NCBI GenBank assembly: GCA_020634315.1
Contig: JACKBV010000005.1
Coordinates: forward strand, 1 to 64,000
Source of the DNA: Ardenticatenaceae bacterium
Lineage (GTDB): Bacteria > Chloroflexota > Anaerolineae > Promineifilales > Promineifilaceae
DNA: 64,000 nt
Direction: 5' to 3'
Each line of letters opens with the position of its first letter. Within the stretch, counting starts at the first letter, position 1. Shown piece by piece: positions 43,021 to 51,764 of this stretch. The notes under the pieces were generated by a model, which saw only the letters and a list, made by a program, of their open reading frames with translations, was not told the origin of the DNA and made no database searches. The translations under genes and the position numbers were made by a program.

Positions 43021-44160
43021 ATGTCTTTACAAGAACAAGTTATTCACAGCTTTGCGGAGCGATTTGGCACGGCGCCTACCTGGGTGGTGCGTGCGCCGGG
43101 GCGTGTCAATTTGATTGGCGAACACACCGATTACAATGATGGTTTTGTGCTGCCACTGGCGATTGAGCGGGCGATGTGGTTGGCGCTGCGGCCACGCACG
43201 GACACTGTTGTGCAGGTGTATTCGTTGGATTTTGAGGAAACGGCCGTTATCGATCTGGACACCTTGCAGCACAGCGGCGATCACTGGAGCGAATATATCA
43301 AGGGCGTGGCCTGGGCGTTGGACGACGCCGGATACGCTTTGCACGGGTGGGACGGGGTGCTGGTCGGGGATGTGCCGGTAGGGGCTGGCCTGTCGTCGTC
43401 GGCGGCGTTGGAATTGGTGACGGCGCGTGCTTTTGTGGCGCTGGCACACGCCCCCTGGAAGGCGGCGACAATGGCTCGTCTCAGCCAGCGTGCAGAAAAT
43501 AAATGGGTCGGTGTCAACTGCGGCATTATGGATCAGATGATTTCGGCGGCGGGGCAGGCGGGTCACGCGCTGCTGATTGATTGCCGTTCGTTGGAGACGG
43601 AATCGGTGCCGCTGCCACCGGAAACGGCCGTTGTCATTCTCGATACAGCGACCCGGCGTGGTCTGGTTGATTCCGCTTACAATGAGCGACGGACACAATG
43701 TGAAACGGCCGCTGCCTTTTTCGGTGTGCCCGCTTTGCGCGATGTCTCTTTGGAGATGTTTGCCGCAAAAGCGCACTTGCTGGACGAGACGACACGCAAG
43801 CGAGCACGGCATATCATCACTGAAAATGCACGCACGGTGGATGCGGCGGTGGCAATGCGGCATAACGATGCTGTTAAATTAGGCACTTTAATGGACGCCA
43901 GCCACGCCAGTTTACGCGATGATTTTGAGGTAACAAACGAGGCGTTAAATACGATTGTGGCTATTTCACAGCAGCAGCCCGCTTGTTATGGCGCACGTAT
44001 GACGGGAGCCGGTTTTGGTGGATGCGCGGTTGCCCTGGTGCAGGCGGAACAAGCTGAGACGTTTGCCCAGGCGGTTGCCGCGCAATATGCGGCGGCGACC
44101 GGATTGCAGCCGCAAATTTACATCAGCCTGGCGACAGATGGCGCGGCATTGGTCTCCTGA
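43021..44160 (+). CDS. galK: Galactokinase
   Basis: 379 residues; GHMP kinase that phosphorylates galactose at C1. Motifs: RAPGRVNLIGEHTDYNDGFV (sugar-binding signature, about 24-43), VPVGAGLSSSAALE (ATP-binding motif 2, about 118-131), GIMDQMIS with the catalytic Asp, and ARMTGAGFGGCAVAL (motif 3). ATG follows AGAGGAG at 43009-43015. Third Leloir enzyme in this cluster. Two ACGGCCGT sites. Confidence 0.96.
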   Translation: MSLQEQVIHSFAERFGTAPTWVVRAPGRVNLIGEHTDYNDGFVLPLAIERAMWLALRPRTDTVVQVYSLDFEETAVIDLDTLQHSGDHWSEYIKGVAWALDDAGYALHGWDGVLVGDVPVGAGLSSSAALELVTARAFVALAHAPWKAATMARLSQRAENKWVGVNCGIMDQMISAAGQAGHALLIDCRSLETESVPLPPETAVVILDTATRRGLVDSAYNERRTQCETAAAFFGVPALRDVSLEMFAAKAHLLDETTRKRARHIITENARTVDAAVAMRHNDAVKLGTLMDASHASLRDDFEVTNEALNTIVAISQQQPACYGARMTGAGFGGCAVALVQAEQAETFAQAVAAQYAAATGLQPQIYISLATDGAALVS

Positions 44161-44273
44161 TGCGCTTGCTTTGTACCGATGGCGTAGGCAAAGCGTCCGG
44201 TCGTTATACGGCTTGTAAGTTACAGTACGCAAGATAGGTGCGGCAACCATAAACCATAAAAAGGGGTAATAAG

Positions 44274-45257
44274 ATGAAAATCCTTGTGACAGGCGGCGCT
44301 GGCTATATCGGCAGCATTACTGTTGAGCGGCTGATTAAAGCAGGCGATTCTGTTGTTGTTTTTGATAATTTGTACCAGGGTCATCGTGATGCTGTCCATC
44401 CTGATGCGGTTTTAGTTGAAGGTGACCTGGCTGATAAAACGGCCGTTGAGGCTGTGCTTCGTGAACACAAACCGGATGGTGTGATGCATTTTGCTTCCTA
44501 TACATTGGTTGGCGAATCGGTGGAAAAGCCCTTCATGTATTTGCGCGACAATCTGGTGAATGGCAGCAATCTCATTGAGAGCGCCGTTGCCAATGGCGTC
44601 AAAGGGTTTATTTTATCCTCAACGGCCAATTTGTTTGATGATCCGGAACGGATGCCGATTGACGAGAATGAGCGAATTGTGCCGGGCAGCCCATATGGCG
44701 AATCAAAGTTCTTGTTGGAACGCGTTTTGCATTGGATGGATCGTCTGTATGGCATGCGCTACTGCTGTTTGCGTTACTTTAATGCTTGCGGCGCAACGGA
44801 AGAGCGCGGCGAACATCATGACCCGGAAACGCATCTGATTCCGCTGGTTTTGGAAGTGGCTTTGGGCAAACGGGACAAGATCACGATTTTTGGCGATGAT
44901 TACAATACGCCAGATGGCACATGTGTACGTGATTATATTCACGTCGTTGATTTGGCTGAAGCGCACATTTTGGCGATGCGTACTTTGTTAGCCGGTGGAC
45001 AAAGCCGTAAATACAATTTGGGAAACGGCCGTGGCTTTAGCGTCAAAGAAGTGATCGACATGGCGCGTGAAGTGACGGGTCGTCCCATCCCTGCGGTTAT
45101 TGGGCCGCGTCGCCCTGGCGATCCAGATGTGCTCATTGCCAGCAGCGAGACGATTAACCATGATTTGGGTTGGATGCCGCGTTACCCTGATTTGCGCACC
45201 ATTATTGAAATGGCCTGGAATTGGCATCAGACACATCCCGATGGGTATGAAGGTTAA
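44274..45257 (+). CDS. galE: UDP-glucose 4-epimerase
   Basis: 327 residues. NAD-binding GGAGYIGS (about 7-14), FDNLYQGHRDAV, ASYTLVGESVEKP, catalytic Tyr-Lys pair in SPYGESKFLLER, YFNACGA and the GTCVRDYIHVVDLA signature. The Ser/Thr of the triad lies in LSSTANLF. Interconverts UDP-galactose and UDP-glucose. AAGGGG precedes ATG. Ends the gal cluster; a 113-bp gap separates it from galK. Confidence 0.95.
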   Translation: MKILVTGGAGYIGSITVERLIKAGDSVVVFDNLYQGHRDAVHPDAVLVEGDLADKTAVEAVLREHKPDGVMHFASYTLVGESVEKPFMYLRDNLVNGSNLIESAVANGVKGFILSSTANLFDDPERMPIDENERIVPGSPYGESKFLLERVLHWMDRLYGMRYCCLRYFNACGATEERGEHHDPETHLIPLVLEVALGKRDKITIFGDDYNTPDGTCVRDYIHVVDLAEAHILAMRTLLAGGQSRKYNLGNGRGFSVKEVIDMAREVTGRPIPAVIGPRRPGDPDVLIASSETINHDLGWMPRYPDLRTIIEMAWNWHQTHPDGYEG

Positions 45258-45322
45258 ATTGATTTGATAGTGAGGTGGTGCGATAGTGCGTGTGTCGGGC
45301 TGTCGCACTGCCGTGTTGTGCT

Positions 45323-45739
45323 ATGGACTTTCCACATATAACGACAATTGAAGTTGCTTTCCGTGACCTGGATGTGTTGGGTCACGTGAATAATGCGGTG
45401 TATTTGAGTTACCTGGAGACGGCACGCATCAACTATATGATGGCGCTGCTGCATGTGCGGGATATTGCGGAACTGCCGTTAATTTTGGCGGAAGTGACGA
45501 TTGCCTATAAGTCGCCAGCGTTGTTTGGCGAGATGCTGCACGTGGGTACTGGTGTGGCGCGGATGGGGAATAAGAGTTTTGATGTGGTGCATCGAATTGA
45601 GACGGGAAACGGCCGTTTCATTGCCAGCGCCAAGACAATCCTCGTCATGTACGATTACGCCACCCAAACAACCGTGTCCATTCCCGACCATTTCCGTAAC
45701 CGTGTCACAGAACTGCAAGGGATGTGGCAGCCTGCCTAA
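45323..45739 (+). CDS. Hot-dog fold acyl-CoA thioesterase (YbgC/FadM-like)
   Basis: About 138 residues from ATG 45323. The 4HBT signature is clear: VAFRDLDVLGHVNNAVYLSY then LETAR, with the catalytic Asp in RDLDVLGHVNN. Hydrolyses acyl- or hydroxybenzoyl-CoA thioesters; substrate unknown. Its last 4 bp overlap the convergent YbaK-type gene. Confidence 0.87.
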   Translation: MDFPHITTIEVAFRDLDVLGHVNNAVYLSYLETARINYMMALLHVRDIAELPLILAEVTIAYKSPALFGEMLHVGTGVARMGNKSFDVVHRIETGNGRFIASAKTILVMYDYATQTTVSIPDHFRNRVTELQGMWQPA

Positions 45740-46218
45740 CCAGGATTTTGCTTCAGGTCAGCAACAATGCCCCTGCTGGCACGCACCAAATCTGTGGGGC
45801 TGACGGCAAAAACGGCAAAGGGCGTTCCGGCAGCCGCCCAAATTACCTCAAACTGTAGTAAATCTGCATCCACATACACAGGCAAGGTTGTGCTGTGCCC
45901 AAAAGGTGGGACACCCCCAATCGTAAAGCCCGTAGCGGCTTTAACTGTTTCTGCGTCGGCGCGTTTCACTTTTTTGCGGCTGACGCCACACAACTGGGCT
46001 AATTTACGCTCATCCAACTGATTGCCCCCAGACACCAAGGCCATCACTGGCTGTTCTGCGGCGACAAAACAGAGACTTTTGACAATTTGCGCCACCTGAC
46101 AGCCAATAGCCGCTGCCGCATCTTGTGCCGAACGGGTGGTTTGGTCAAATTCAACGATATTGATATGCAAATCGAGTTGTTGAGCTGCTTGAGCGACCTT
46201 TTGTGCAGAGGGATGCAT
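45736..46218 (-). CDS. YbaK/ProX-type aminoacyl-tRNA deacylase
   Basis: 160 residues of the INS/YbaK editing-domain family. Seen: VEFDQTTRSAQDAAAAIGCQ, the conserved Lys in AQIVKSLCFV, VSGGNQLDERKL and the substrate loop GFTIGGVPPFGHSTTLPVYV with the GxxP motif. These free-standing proteins hydrolyse mischarged tRNAs (for example Cys-tRNA-Pro). Its upstream region is the 196-bp tandem repeat. Confidence 0.88.
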   Translation of the reverse strand: MHPSAQKVAQAAQQLDLHINIVEFDQTTRSAQDAAAAIGCQVAQIVKSLCFVAAEQPVMALVSGGNQLDERKLAQLCGVSRKKVKRADAETVKAATGFTIGGVPPFGHSTTLPVYVDADLLQFEVIWAAAGTPFAVFAVSPTDLVRASRGIVADLKQNPG

Positions 46219-47020
46219 CTGTTATAACCTTCCCCTAAAACCCCAAAGAGGGCGGTTGCTTACGCAAGACCACCCTCTTTGAGTTCCCACTATTTCCCAC
46301 TGAACCGCGCATTTCAGCGCAAGCCTGTTAACAGTATAGGGAAATATGATGTGTGAATCTATGGGCAAGTTGCCAGAATAATGAGGCTGTGCATTGTGAA
46401 TTTTTACATGGAGGCTGTCTGGCGTCTTCCCCTAAAACCCCAAAGAGGGTGGTTGCATACGCAAGACCACCCTCTTTGAGTTCCCACTATTTCCCACTGA
46501 ACCGCGCATTTCAGCGCAAGCCTGTTAACAGTATACGCCAACGCCGTTTGTGAAACTATGTACAAGTTACCAGAATAATGGGGCTTTGTATTGTGAATTT
46601 TTACTTGGGAGGTGTTTGGCGTTTTCCCCTAAGATCCCAAAGAGGGTGGTTGCATTTGCAAGACCACCCTCTTTGGGTTCCCACTATTTCCCACTGAACC
46701 GCGCATTTCAGCGCAAGCCTGTTAACAGTATACGTCAACGCCGTTTGTGAAACTATGTACAAGTTACCAGAATAAACGAATCCCCCTTTATATATTGTGT
46801 ACAATTGACCATAAGTTGGAGGCGTAACCGGAGAAAAAACCGTTATACCACCATCCATGAAAACCAACTTTTGTAGGTTATCGGCAAAATGCTGGCGCTG
46901 GAATGACTTTCAGGAGACTGGTTTGAAAAGCGTAAAGCGCTGATTTTGACGGTATAATGGGGACATGTTTATCTGGTTGAGGAAGCACTTCGCATTAAAT
47001 TTAAGAAAAGGAGAAACATC
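46219..47020. other. 802-bp spacer dominated by tandem repeats
   Basis: Between the leftward YbaK-type gene and the rightward slipin gene. About 560 bp are three tandem copies of a 196-bp unit. The rest (46791-47020) is unique and ends with AAGGAGAAA before the slipin ATG. Two 66-codon frames exist only because the unit is repeated; I do not count them as genes. Confidence 0.7.
46231..46790. repeat. Three tandem copies of a 196-bp unit with conserved hairpin
   Basis: Copies begin at 46231, 46426 and 46623 (195- and 197-bp spacing; the third is shorter). Each contains AAAGAGGGTGGT ... ACCACCCTCTTT (perfect 12-bp stem in copies 2 and 3, one mismatch in copy 1), then TTCCCACTATTTCCCACTGA (on the minus strand TGGGA-5nt-TGGGA), then GCCTGTTAACAGTATA. 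The stem and TGGGA boxes are the best-conserved parts, whereas the TATGTACAAGTTACCAGAAT segment drifts slightly. Confidence 0.85.
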
Positions 47021-47809
47021 ATGGATACGTTATTAGCGGGTTTATTACCTTTGCTATGCTTTGTGGGTGTGGGTGTCATTGGTTTAATTGCAGCTTCTGT
47101 GCGGGTTGTGCAGGAGTATGAGCGCGGTGTTATTTTTCGCCTGGGGCGCATTGTCGGCGCGAAGGGGCCGGGCCTTTTCTTCATCATCCCGGTTGTGGAT
47201 CGCATGATACGCGTTGACCTGCGGACAGTAACGCTGGATGTGCCTGCGCAAGAAGCCATCACGGGCGATAACGTCACGGTTAAGGTGAATGCGGTTGTTT
47301 ATTTCCATGTTGTCAACCCGGTGGATGCCGTGATTCGGATTGAAGATTATCGGCGTGCAACATGGCAAATTGCACAAACAAGCCTGCGTAATGTGATTGG
47401 GCAATCGATGCTCGATCAACTGCTGCAAGAGCGAGAGAACATTAACGAAACTTTGCAGCACATTATTGATGAGGCGACCGAACCTTGGGGCGTTAAAGTC
47501 AGCATTGTGGAGATCAAAGATGTTGAATTGAACTCGCAAATGGTGCGAGCGATGGCGCGGCAGGCGGAAGCGGAACGTGAACGGCGGGCGAAGGTGATTC
47601 ATGCAGAAGGTGAAATGCAAGCATCGACGCAGTTGGCGGAAGCGGCGCGGGTGATTGCTTCTGAACCGGGGGCAATGACTTTGCGTTATTTGCAGACATT
47701 GGTGGAGATTGGGGTGGAAAATAACACAACGACTATTTTCCCCTTGCCCATTGATCTCATCGGTAATCTGCTGCCGCAGGTAAAAGTTACTGAGAAGAAA
47801 CCAGAGTAA
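47021..47809 (+). CDS. Slipin/stomatin (SPFH) family membrane protein
   Basis: 262 residues. One N-terminal helix (about 5-28), then the SPFH/band 7 domain: VVQEYERGVIFRLGRIVG, GPGLFFIIPVVD, TVTLDVPAQEAITGDNVTVK, VKVSIVEIKDVELN, then the coiled AMARQAEAERERRAKVIHAE segment. Slipins scaffold membrane microdomains and often pair with NfeD proteases; none is adjacent here. AAGGAG is 8 nt before ATG. Confidence 0.95.
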   Translation: MDTLLAGLLPLLCFVGVGVIGLIAASVRVVQEYERGVIFRLGRIVGAKGPGLFFIIPVVDRMIRVDLRTVTLDVPAQEAITGDNVTVKVNAVVYFHVVNPVDAVIRIEDYRRATWQIAQTSLRNVIGQSMLDQLLQERENINETLQHIIDEATEPWGVKVSIVEIKDVELNSQMVRAMARQAEAERERRAKVIHAEGEMQASTQLAEAARVIASEPGAMTLRYLQTLVEIGVENNTTTIFPLPIDLIGNLLPQVKVTEKKPE

Positions 47810-47840
47810 AAAATTGCGGTTATTTGTATGATCTGTGCGG

Positions 47841-47874
47841 GGAGCCGGGTTTCGTTTGGAAGCCCGGCTCCTTT
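47841..47874 (+). terminator. Slipin gene terminator
   Basis: GGAGCCGGG (47841-47849) and CCCGGCTCC (47863-47871) with a TTTT tail, between the slipin and M28 genes. Confidence 0.85.
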
Positions 47875-47885
47875 TGGGAGGGAAT

Positions 47886-49229
47886 TTGGCACGAAAAACT
47901 ATTTTGTTGGTTTTGCTGTTGTTGTTGGCGAGTGGGTGTTCGCTGCTGGCGGGGCCACAGCAGCCGGTAATCCCCTCGCCGCCGCCACTTTATACGCCAG
48001 TGACATTGGGGGAAATACCGGCGGATACTGTGGTAGACCCGGTGAGTAGTGTGACGCCAGGTGTTGATCCGGAAATTGCGGCGTTGGCGGAGGCTGTTTC
48101 GACGCAGCAGTTGACGGCGTATGTGCAAACGTTGGCAAATTTTGGCACGCGCAATACGTTTAGTGTGACGGATCAGGCAAGCGTCGGGATTGGTGCGGCG
48201 CGGCAGTGGATTTTTGATGAGTTTGTCAGGGTGGGAAACGGCCGTCTCCAGGTTCAGTTCGACGATTTCTCATTTACCTACAATGGCGTCGCCTATCCGC
48301 AGCAAAATATTGTGGCTACTTTGCCCGGCAGTGGCACATATCCCGGTGTGGTCGTTGTGATGGCGCATTACGATTCGCGCACCGTTGATCCCGATAATGG
48401 CAGCAGCGCTGCACCGGGAGCCAATGACAATGCCAGCGGTGTTGCCCTGTTGCTGGAAATGGCGCGGTTGTTGAGCGCCCGCACCTGGAACCAGACGGTT
48501 GTCTTTGTGGCCTTTGCGGCGGAAGAACAAGGGACGCATGGCAGCCGTCACTTTGTGGCGGATCGTTTGCTGGATGGCTGGGTTGTTGATGCCGCGCTTA
48601 ACAGTGACATTGTTGGCGGACGAGTCGGTATTCCGCAATCCATTCGCGTGTTTACACCGGGGCCAGACACAACACGCCCGCGCCAGTTGGCGCGTTATCT
48701 GGGCTATATTGGCAGTTTGTATGTGCCTGCGTTTTCCGCTGATTTGCAGGATGCGGTGGATCGGGAAGGTCGTTACAGTGATCACATTCGCTTTTTGGAT
48801 GCGGGGATTCCCGCGCTGCGCCTGACTGAGTCGGTGGAAGATTTAGACAGTCAACACAACGCCTTTGATACGCCAGAGAAGGTTGATTTTTCGTATTTGC
48901 GCCAGGTGGTGCAACTGAATTTGGTGACGGTAGCCAATATCATTGGCACGCCACCGGCCCCGACAACGCTGACGGTGGCACCAATGGCGGATGCCGGTGC
49001 CTATTTGTTAACCTGGTCGCCAGATTTGACGGCCGTGGGGTATGTTATGTCGTTTCGCCCGCTGGGGTCGGCCACTTATGCGCCGTTTCGCTTTGTCAGC
49101 AGCAGTCAGGCGGGCAATGTGGCGCTGACGGGGTTTGACCCGGCGGTGACGTATGCGGTGAGTATGGCGGCGGTGGGGTTAAACGGCCGTATCGGCCTCT
49201 TCTCTCCCGAAATTATTGTGTCCCCCTAA
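47886..49229 (+). CDS. Lipoprotein M28 aminopeptidase with fibronectin-like C-terminus
   Basis: About 447 residues from TTG 47886: GGGAGG lies just upstream, and this start places a lipoprotein signal (LLVLLLLLASGC, lipobox Cys about 18) at the N-terminus. Earlier in-frame starts would read through the upstream terminator. The M28 zinc-peptidase motifs are VVVMAHYDSR, GANDNASGVALLLE, VFVAFAAEEQGTHGSRHF and the downstream SDHIRFLDAGIPALRLTE. The last 90 residues look like a fibronectin type III domain. Predicted surface-anchored exopeptidase. Confidence 0.9.
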   Translation: MARKTILLVLLLLLASGCSLLAGPQQPVIPSPPPLYTPVTLGEIPADTVVDPVSSVTPGVDPEIAALAEAVSTQQLTAYVQTLANFGTRNTFSVTDQASVGIGAARQWIFDEFVRVGNGRLQVQFDDFSFTYNGVAYPQQNIVATLPGSGTYPGVVVVMAHYDSRTVDPDNGSSAAPGANDNASGVALLLEMARLLSARTWNQTVVFVAFAAEEQGTHGSRHFVADRLLDGWVVDAALNSDIVGGRVGIPQSIRVFTPGPDTTRPRQLARYLGYIGSLYVPAFSADLQDAVDREGRYSDHIRFLDAGIPALRLTESVEDLDSQHNAFDTPEKVDFSYLRQVVQLNLVTVANIIGTPPAPTTLTVAPMADAGAYLLTWSPDLTAVGYVMSFRPLGSATYAPFRFVSSSQAGNVALTGFDPAVTYAVSMAAVGLNGRIGLFSPEIIVSP

Positions 49230-49235
49230 AACAAA

Positions 49236-49263
49236 CAGCCCCGATACGGCCGTATCGGGGCTG
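49236..49263. terminator. 28-bp perfect palindrome terminator centred on ACGGCCGT
   Basis: CAGCCCCGATACGG meets its exact reverse complement, so the apex of the hairpin is the ACGGCCGT element. It separates the convergent M28 and lipoprotein genes. Confidence 0.75.
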
Positions 49264-49287
49264 TGTCACAACGCGATAAAGTTTCGT

Positions 49288-50550
49288 TTATTCGCTTTCT
49301 TCCGTGATAAGCATCACAGATTGTGGGCCGCCTTCCGTTTCTTGTGAAATCATGACGGTCAATGTTTCCTGTTCTTTGGTATAGCTCATGCTGGCAGTCC
49401 CGCTAAACGAGAAAGAAGCATCTTCGTCTTTTACCCAGCCAGCGTCGGCCAGAACACCTTCGTAGAAAGCGACGATCTCGTCAAAGGCAATGTCTGATTT
49501 GTAGCTGACAAAACCGGCAAAAGAGGTGACTTCATACGCATCATCCACCATCGGCAGATCGACTGCTGCGCCGGCGTTTTCACATTCGGTGGGGATTAAA
49601 ACCTCGATTGGCTCGTTGTAGCTGACCAAGTTGTATTCAAAAGAGACAGCGCCATCGCTGGGCGTGTCGCCATCGAATCCTTCGAATTGGCCGATACCGC
49701 TGACAACCATGCGTACCAAATAGCCGCCATCTTTAGCAATGTAAACATCGCCATTTACTTCTTTTACTTCACTTTCGGGATCGTCGATGGCGGTTTCGTC
49801 GAATGTGTAATGCTCAACTTCAATGCCATTGATCTCTTCGTCTGGGCGAACGCGCTTTGCTTCGCTAATGTCAAACTCTTCAAACAGGGTTTCTGGTGAG
49901 AATGTGTCGCCTAATGGATTGCCATCACTCAAGAGATCCATGTCTGCGGTTGTTTGCGTGATGCAGCCTAGTTCGGGGATGACCATGTACACCGTGTCGC
50001 CGGTTTGTGCCATGGTGATCTGGCCGAATTCATCAGCCCCATCTACACCTTCAGCGAGCATGATGATGTTGGCGGCTGGGGGATCGTTGGAGTAAGCAAC
50101 GGACATGTTGACGCTTTGCGTAACTTCTGCGCCACTTTCATCGGTGGTGTTGAAGGTCATGATTAATTCGTAGGCGTAGCTGTTTACGGCCGTATCCGTT
50201 GCCGCATCATCTGCACTGCTCAGGGTTAACCCTTGCAACACAGACCCCAGGTCAATGCTTTCTTCTTCTTCCATCACTTCTGGCTCGGCGGTTGGTTCTT
50301 CGGGAACGGCCGTTGGTTCGGGTGCCGCAGTTGGCTCTTCAGGGACGGCGGTTGGTTCCGGTTCGGCCGTGGCTTCCGATTCTGCGGGAACGGCCGTTGG
50401 TTCGGGCGCCGTATCAGCCGTTTCCTCAGTTGTGTCGGTAACGGCCGTATTCGTGTTGGCCGCCGGTTCCTCATTTGCACCACCACAAGCAACCAGTACC
50501 AGACTCAGCAGCAAGAGTGCTATCAATAGCCAGCGTATTTGTTTCTTCAT
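49288..50550 (-). CDS. Lipoprotein with PTAVPE-rich linker and LppX/LolA-like domain
   Basis: 420 residues. Lipobox LVACGG (Cys about 22), then about 75 residues of acidic Pro/Thr/Ala/Val/Glu repeats (EPTAVPEEPTA), in which several TAV tripeptides are encoded by ACGGCCGT. The body (about 105-330) has the beta-rich pattern of LolA/LppX-like lipoproteins (SYAYELIMTFNTTDESG, VEHYTFDETAID, DGGYLVRMVVSGIGQFEG), followed by a C-terminal domain (ITFAFYEGVLADAGW-type FDEIVAFYEGVLADAGWVKD). Possible lipid- or ligand-binding cell-surface protein. AAGGAG precedes ATG. Confidence 0.8.
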   Translation of the reverse strand: MKKQIRWLLIALLLLSLVLVACGGANEEPAANTNTAVTDTTEETADTAPEPTAVPAESEATAEPEPTAVPEEPTAAPEPTAVPEEPTAEPEVMEEEESIDLGSVLQGLTLSSADDAATDTAVNSYAYELIMTFNTTDESGAEVTQSVNMSVAYSNDPPAANIIMLAEGVDGADEFGQITMAQTGDTVYMVIPELGCITQTTADMDLLSDGNPLGDTFSPETLFEEFDISEAKRVRPDEEINGIEVEHYTFDETAIDDPESEVKEVNGDVYIAKDGGYLVRMVVSGIGQFEGFDGDTPSDGAVSFEYNLVSYNEPIEVLIPTECENAGAAVDLPMVDDAYEVTSFAGFVSYKSDIAFDEIVAFYEGVLADAGWVKDEDASFSFSGTASMSYTKEQETLTVMISQETEGGPQSVMLITEESE

Positions 50551-50583
50551 CGAATATTTCTCCTTTCATTCATTGCTGACACA

Positions 50584-50688
50584 AAAAAAGCCCGTCTTTT
50601 TCCCGGCGACCGGAAAAAGGCAGGAATGTTACATGTGTCACCTATACAAAATAAAAACACACAGGATGACGCGCGTCATCCTGTGTGT
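50584..50688 (-). terminator. Double terminator after UPF0173 gene
   Basis: A 32-bp perfect palindrome (ACACACAGGATGACGC at 50657-50672 with its complement at 50673-50688) is followed on the minus strand by TTTTATTTT. A second hairpin (CTTTTTCC/GGAAAAAG, 50596-50619) is followed by a run of seven T. Confidence 0.8.
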
Positions 50689-50717
50689 CTGATCTTATCA
50701 TCAATGACAATGGCGTG

Positions 50718-51410
50718 TCAAAGGGTATATGTGTCACCCGAATTCAGCACAATGGGCATGGTGTCGGTTTCCTGGCTCACACGTTTTGCCCATGCTTCTA
50801 CGTCTTGAGCGATGGGCGGCCAGGTGTTGTAGTGGCAGGGAATGACAGCTTTCGGTTTCAAGTAGCCCAACGCCAGCAACGCATCATCTGGCCCCATTGT
50901 GAAATTATCGCCAATGGGCAAGATTGCCAGGTCTAAGCCGACTGCGCCGATGAGGGCCATGTCGGAGAAGAGCGCGGTATCTCCGGCAAAATAGATTTTC
51001 TTTCCTTGAATATTGAGCAGGAACCCGGCTGGCATGCCACCATAACTGCCATCGGGGAGACCAGAACCGTGCAGGGCTGGCGTCATCTTCACGTATCCCA
51101 ACGGATGGGGATGATGGAAACCACCGCCTAAATGTTGGCCGTGAACCTTTTCGACGCCTTGTGCGCCGAGCCAGTTGGCGATCTCAAAGTTGGCAATGAC
51201 CAGCGCTCCCGTGCGCTTGGCTAAACCGACGGTGTCGGCGATGTGATCGCCGTGCCCATGCGTTTGGAGGATGTAATCGGCGGCTATGTCTTTTGCCGAT
51301 TGGGTTGCTGCTGGATTGTTTGGCGCAAAGAAGGGGTCAACAACAATGTGTGTGCCGTCAACGTCCATTGAGAATGTGGCATGGCCGTGGAAAGTGAGTT
51401 TGATAGACAC
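50718..51410 (-). CDS. UPF0173-type metal-dependent hydrolase
   Basis: About 230 residues from GTG 51410, which has AGGAGG 5 nt upstream; longer in-frame starts add unrelated sequence. Metallo-beta-lactamase fold: KLTFHGHATFSMDV, VDPFFAPNNPAA, zinc motif THGHGDHIAD (HxHxDH), ALHGSGLPDG, KIYFAGDTALFSDM and VIPCHYNTWP with the last His. The family (YtkL-like) hydrolyses an unknown substrate, probably a phosphodiester or lactone. Confidence 0.92.
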   Translation of the reverse strand: MSIKLTFHGHATFSMDVDGTHIVVDPFFAPNNPAATQSAKDIAADYILQTHGHGDHIADTVGLAKRTGALVIANFEIANWLGAQGVEKVHGQHLGGGFHHPHPLGYVKMTPALHGSGLPDGSYGGMPAGFLLNIQGKKIYFAGDTALFSDMALIGAVGLDLAILPIGDNFTMGPDDALLALGYLKPKAVIPCHYNTWPPIAQDVEAWAKRVSQETDTMPIVLNSGDTYTL

Positions 51411-51764
51411 AAGAACCTCCTTTAAGGTCATCAATTTGAATGAGGGTTTTCGGAAACTCCTGGTTTGGGGTGTATGGTGCGATGGGGTGGGAGTTCCATC
51501 AAAAGTATATGTAGCCGGGAAACGGCCGTCAACTAAAGTTTTACTCATAGTAGAACCGTGGTCGAGAATTAAAAGCCAATCGGGCAAAAATATTTGCTCC
51601 GAGGAACAAATCTGCGGTATCGCTCTGGTTTATTGCGAAATGACCTATTTTTAGGGAAAATGGGAGGTAGTCCAATGGCTTGTAATCATTTTGTTGGGAC
51701 ATTTCGGCCTCGTTGACTCCGCTGCTGCTCGCTGATGTCCTCCAGTTCCCTGTGAGGTAGAGAC
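51411..51764. other. 354-bp divergent spacer without gene
   Basis: Between the leftward UPF0173 gene and the rightward propeller gene. One ACGGCCGT at about 51524. Open frames here are extensions of the flanking genes or have poor composition. No clear promoter hexamers. Confidence 0.5.

Noticed and set aside
46281..46300. Genuine mraZ/dcw operator
   Set aside because: TGGGA boxes match MraZ spacing, but no mraZ, rsmH or other division gene is present; kept only as a speculative part of the repeat finding.
46353..46750. Two consecutive 66-codon frames with similar sequence (GTG/TGA overlap)
   Set aside because: They exist only because the 196-bp unit is repeated; they run through the hairpin and intergenic motifs, and their composition is not protein-like.
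46231..46790. CRISPR or transposon ends
   Set aside because: Unit of 196 bp with no unique spacers, no transposase and no target-site duplication visible.
47835..47885. Earlier start for the M28 peptidase
   Set aside because: The extra codons span the slipin terminator hairpin and would mask the lipoprotein signal.
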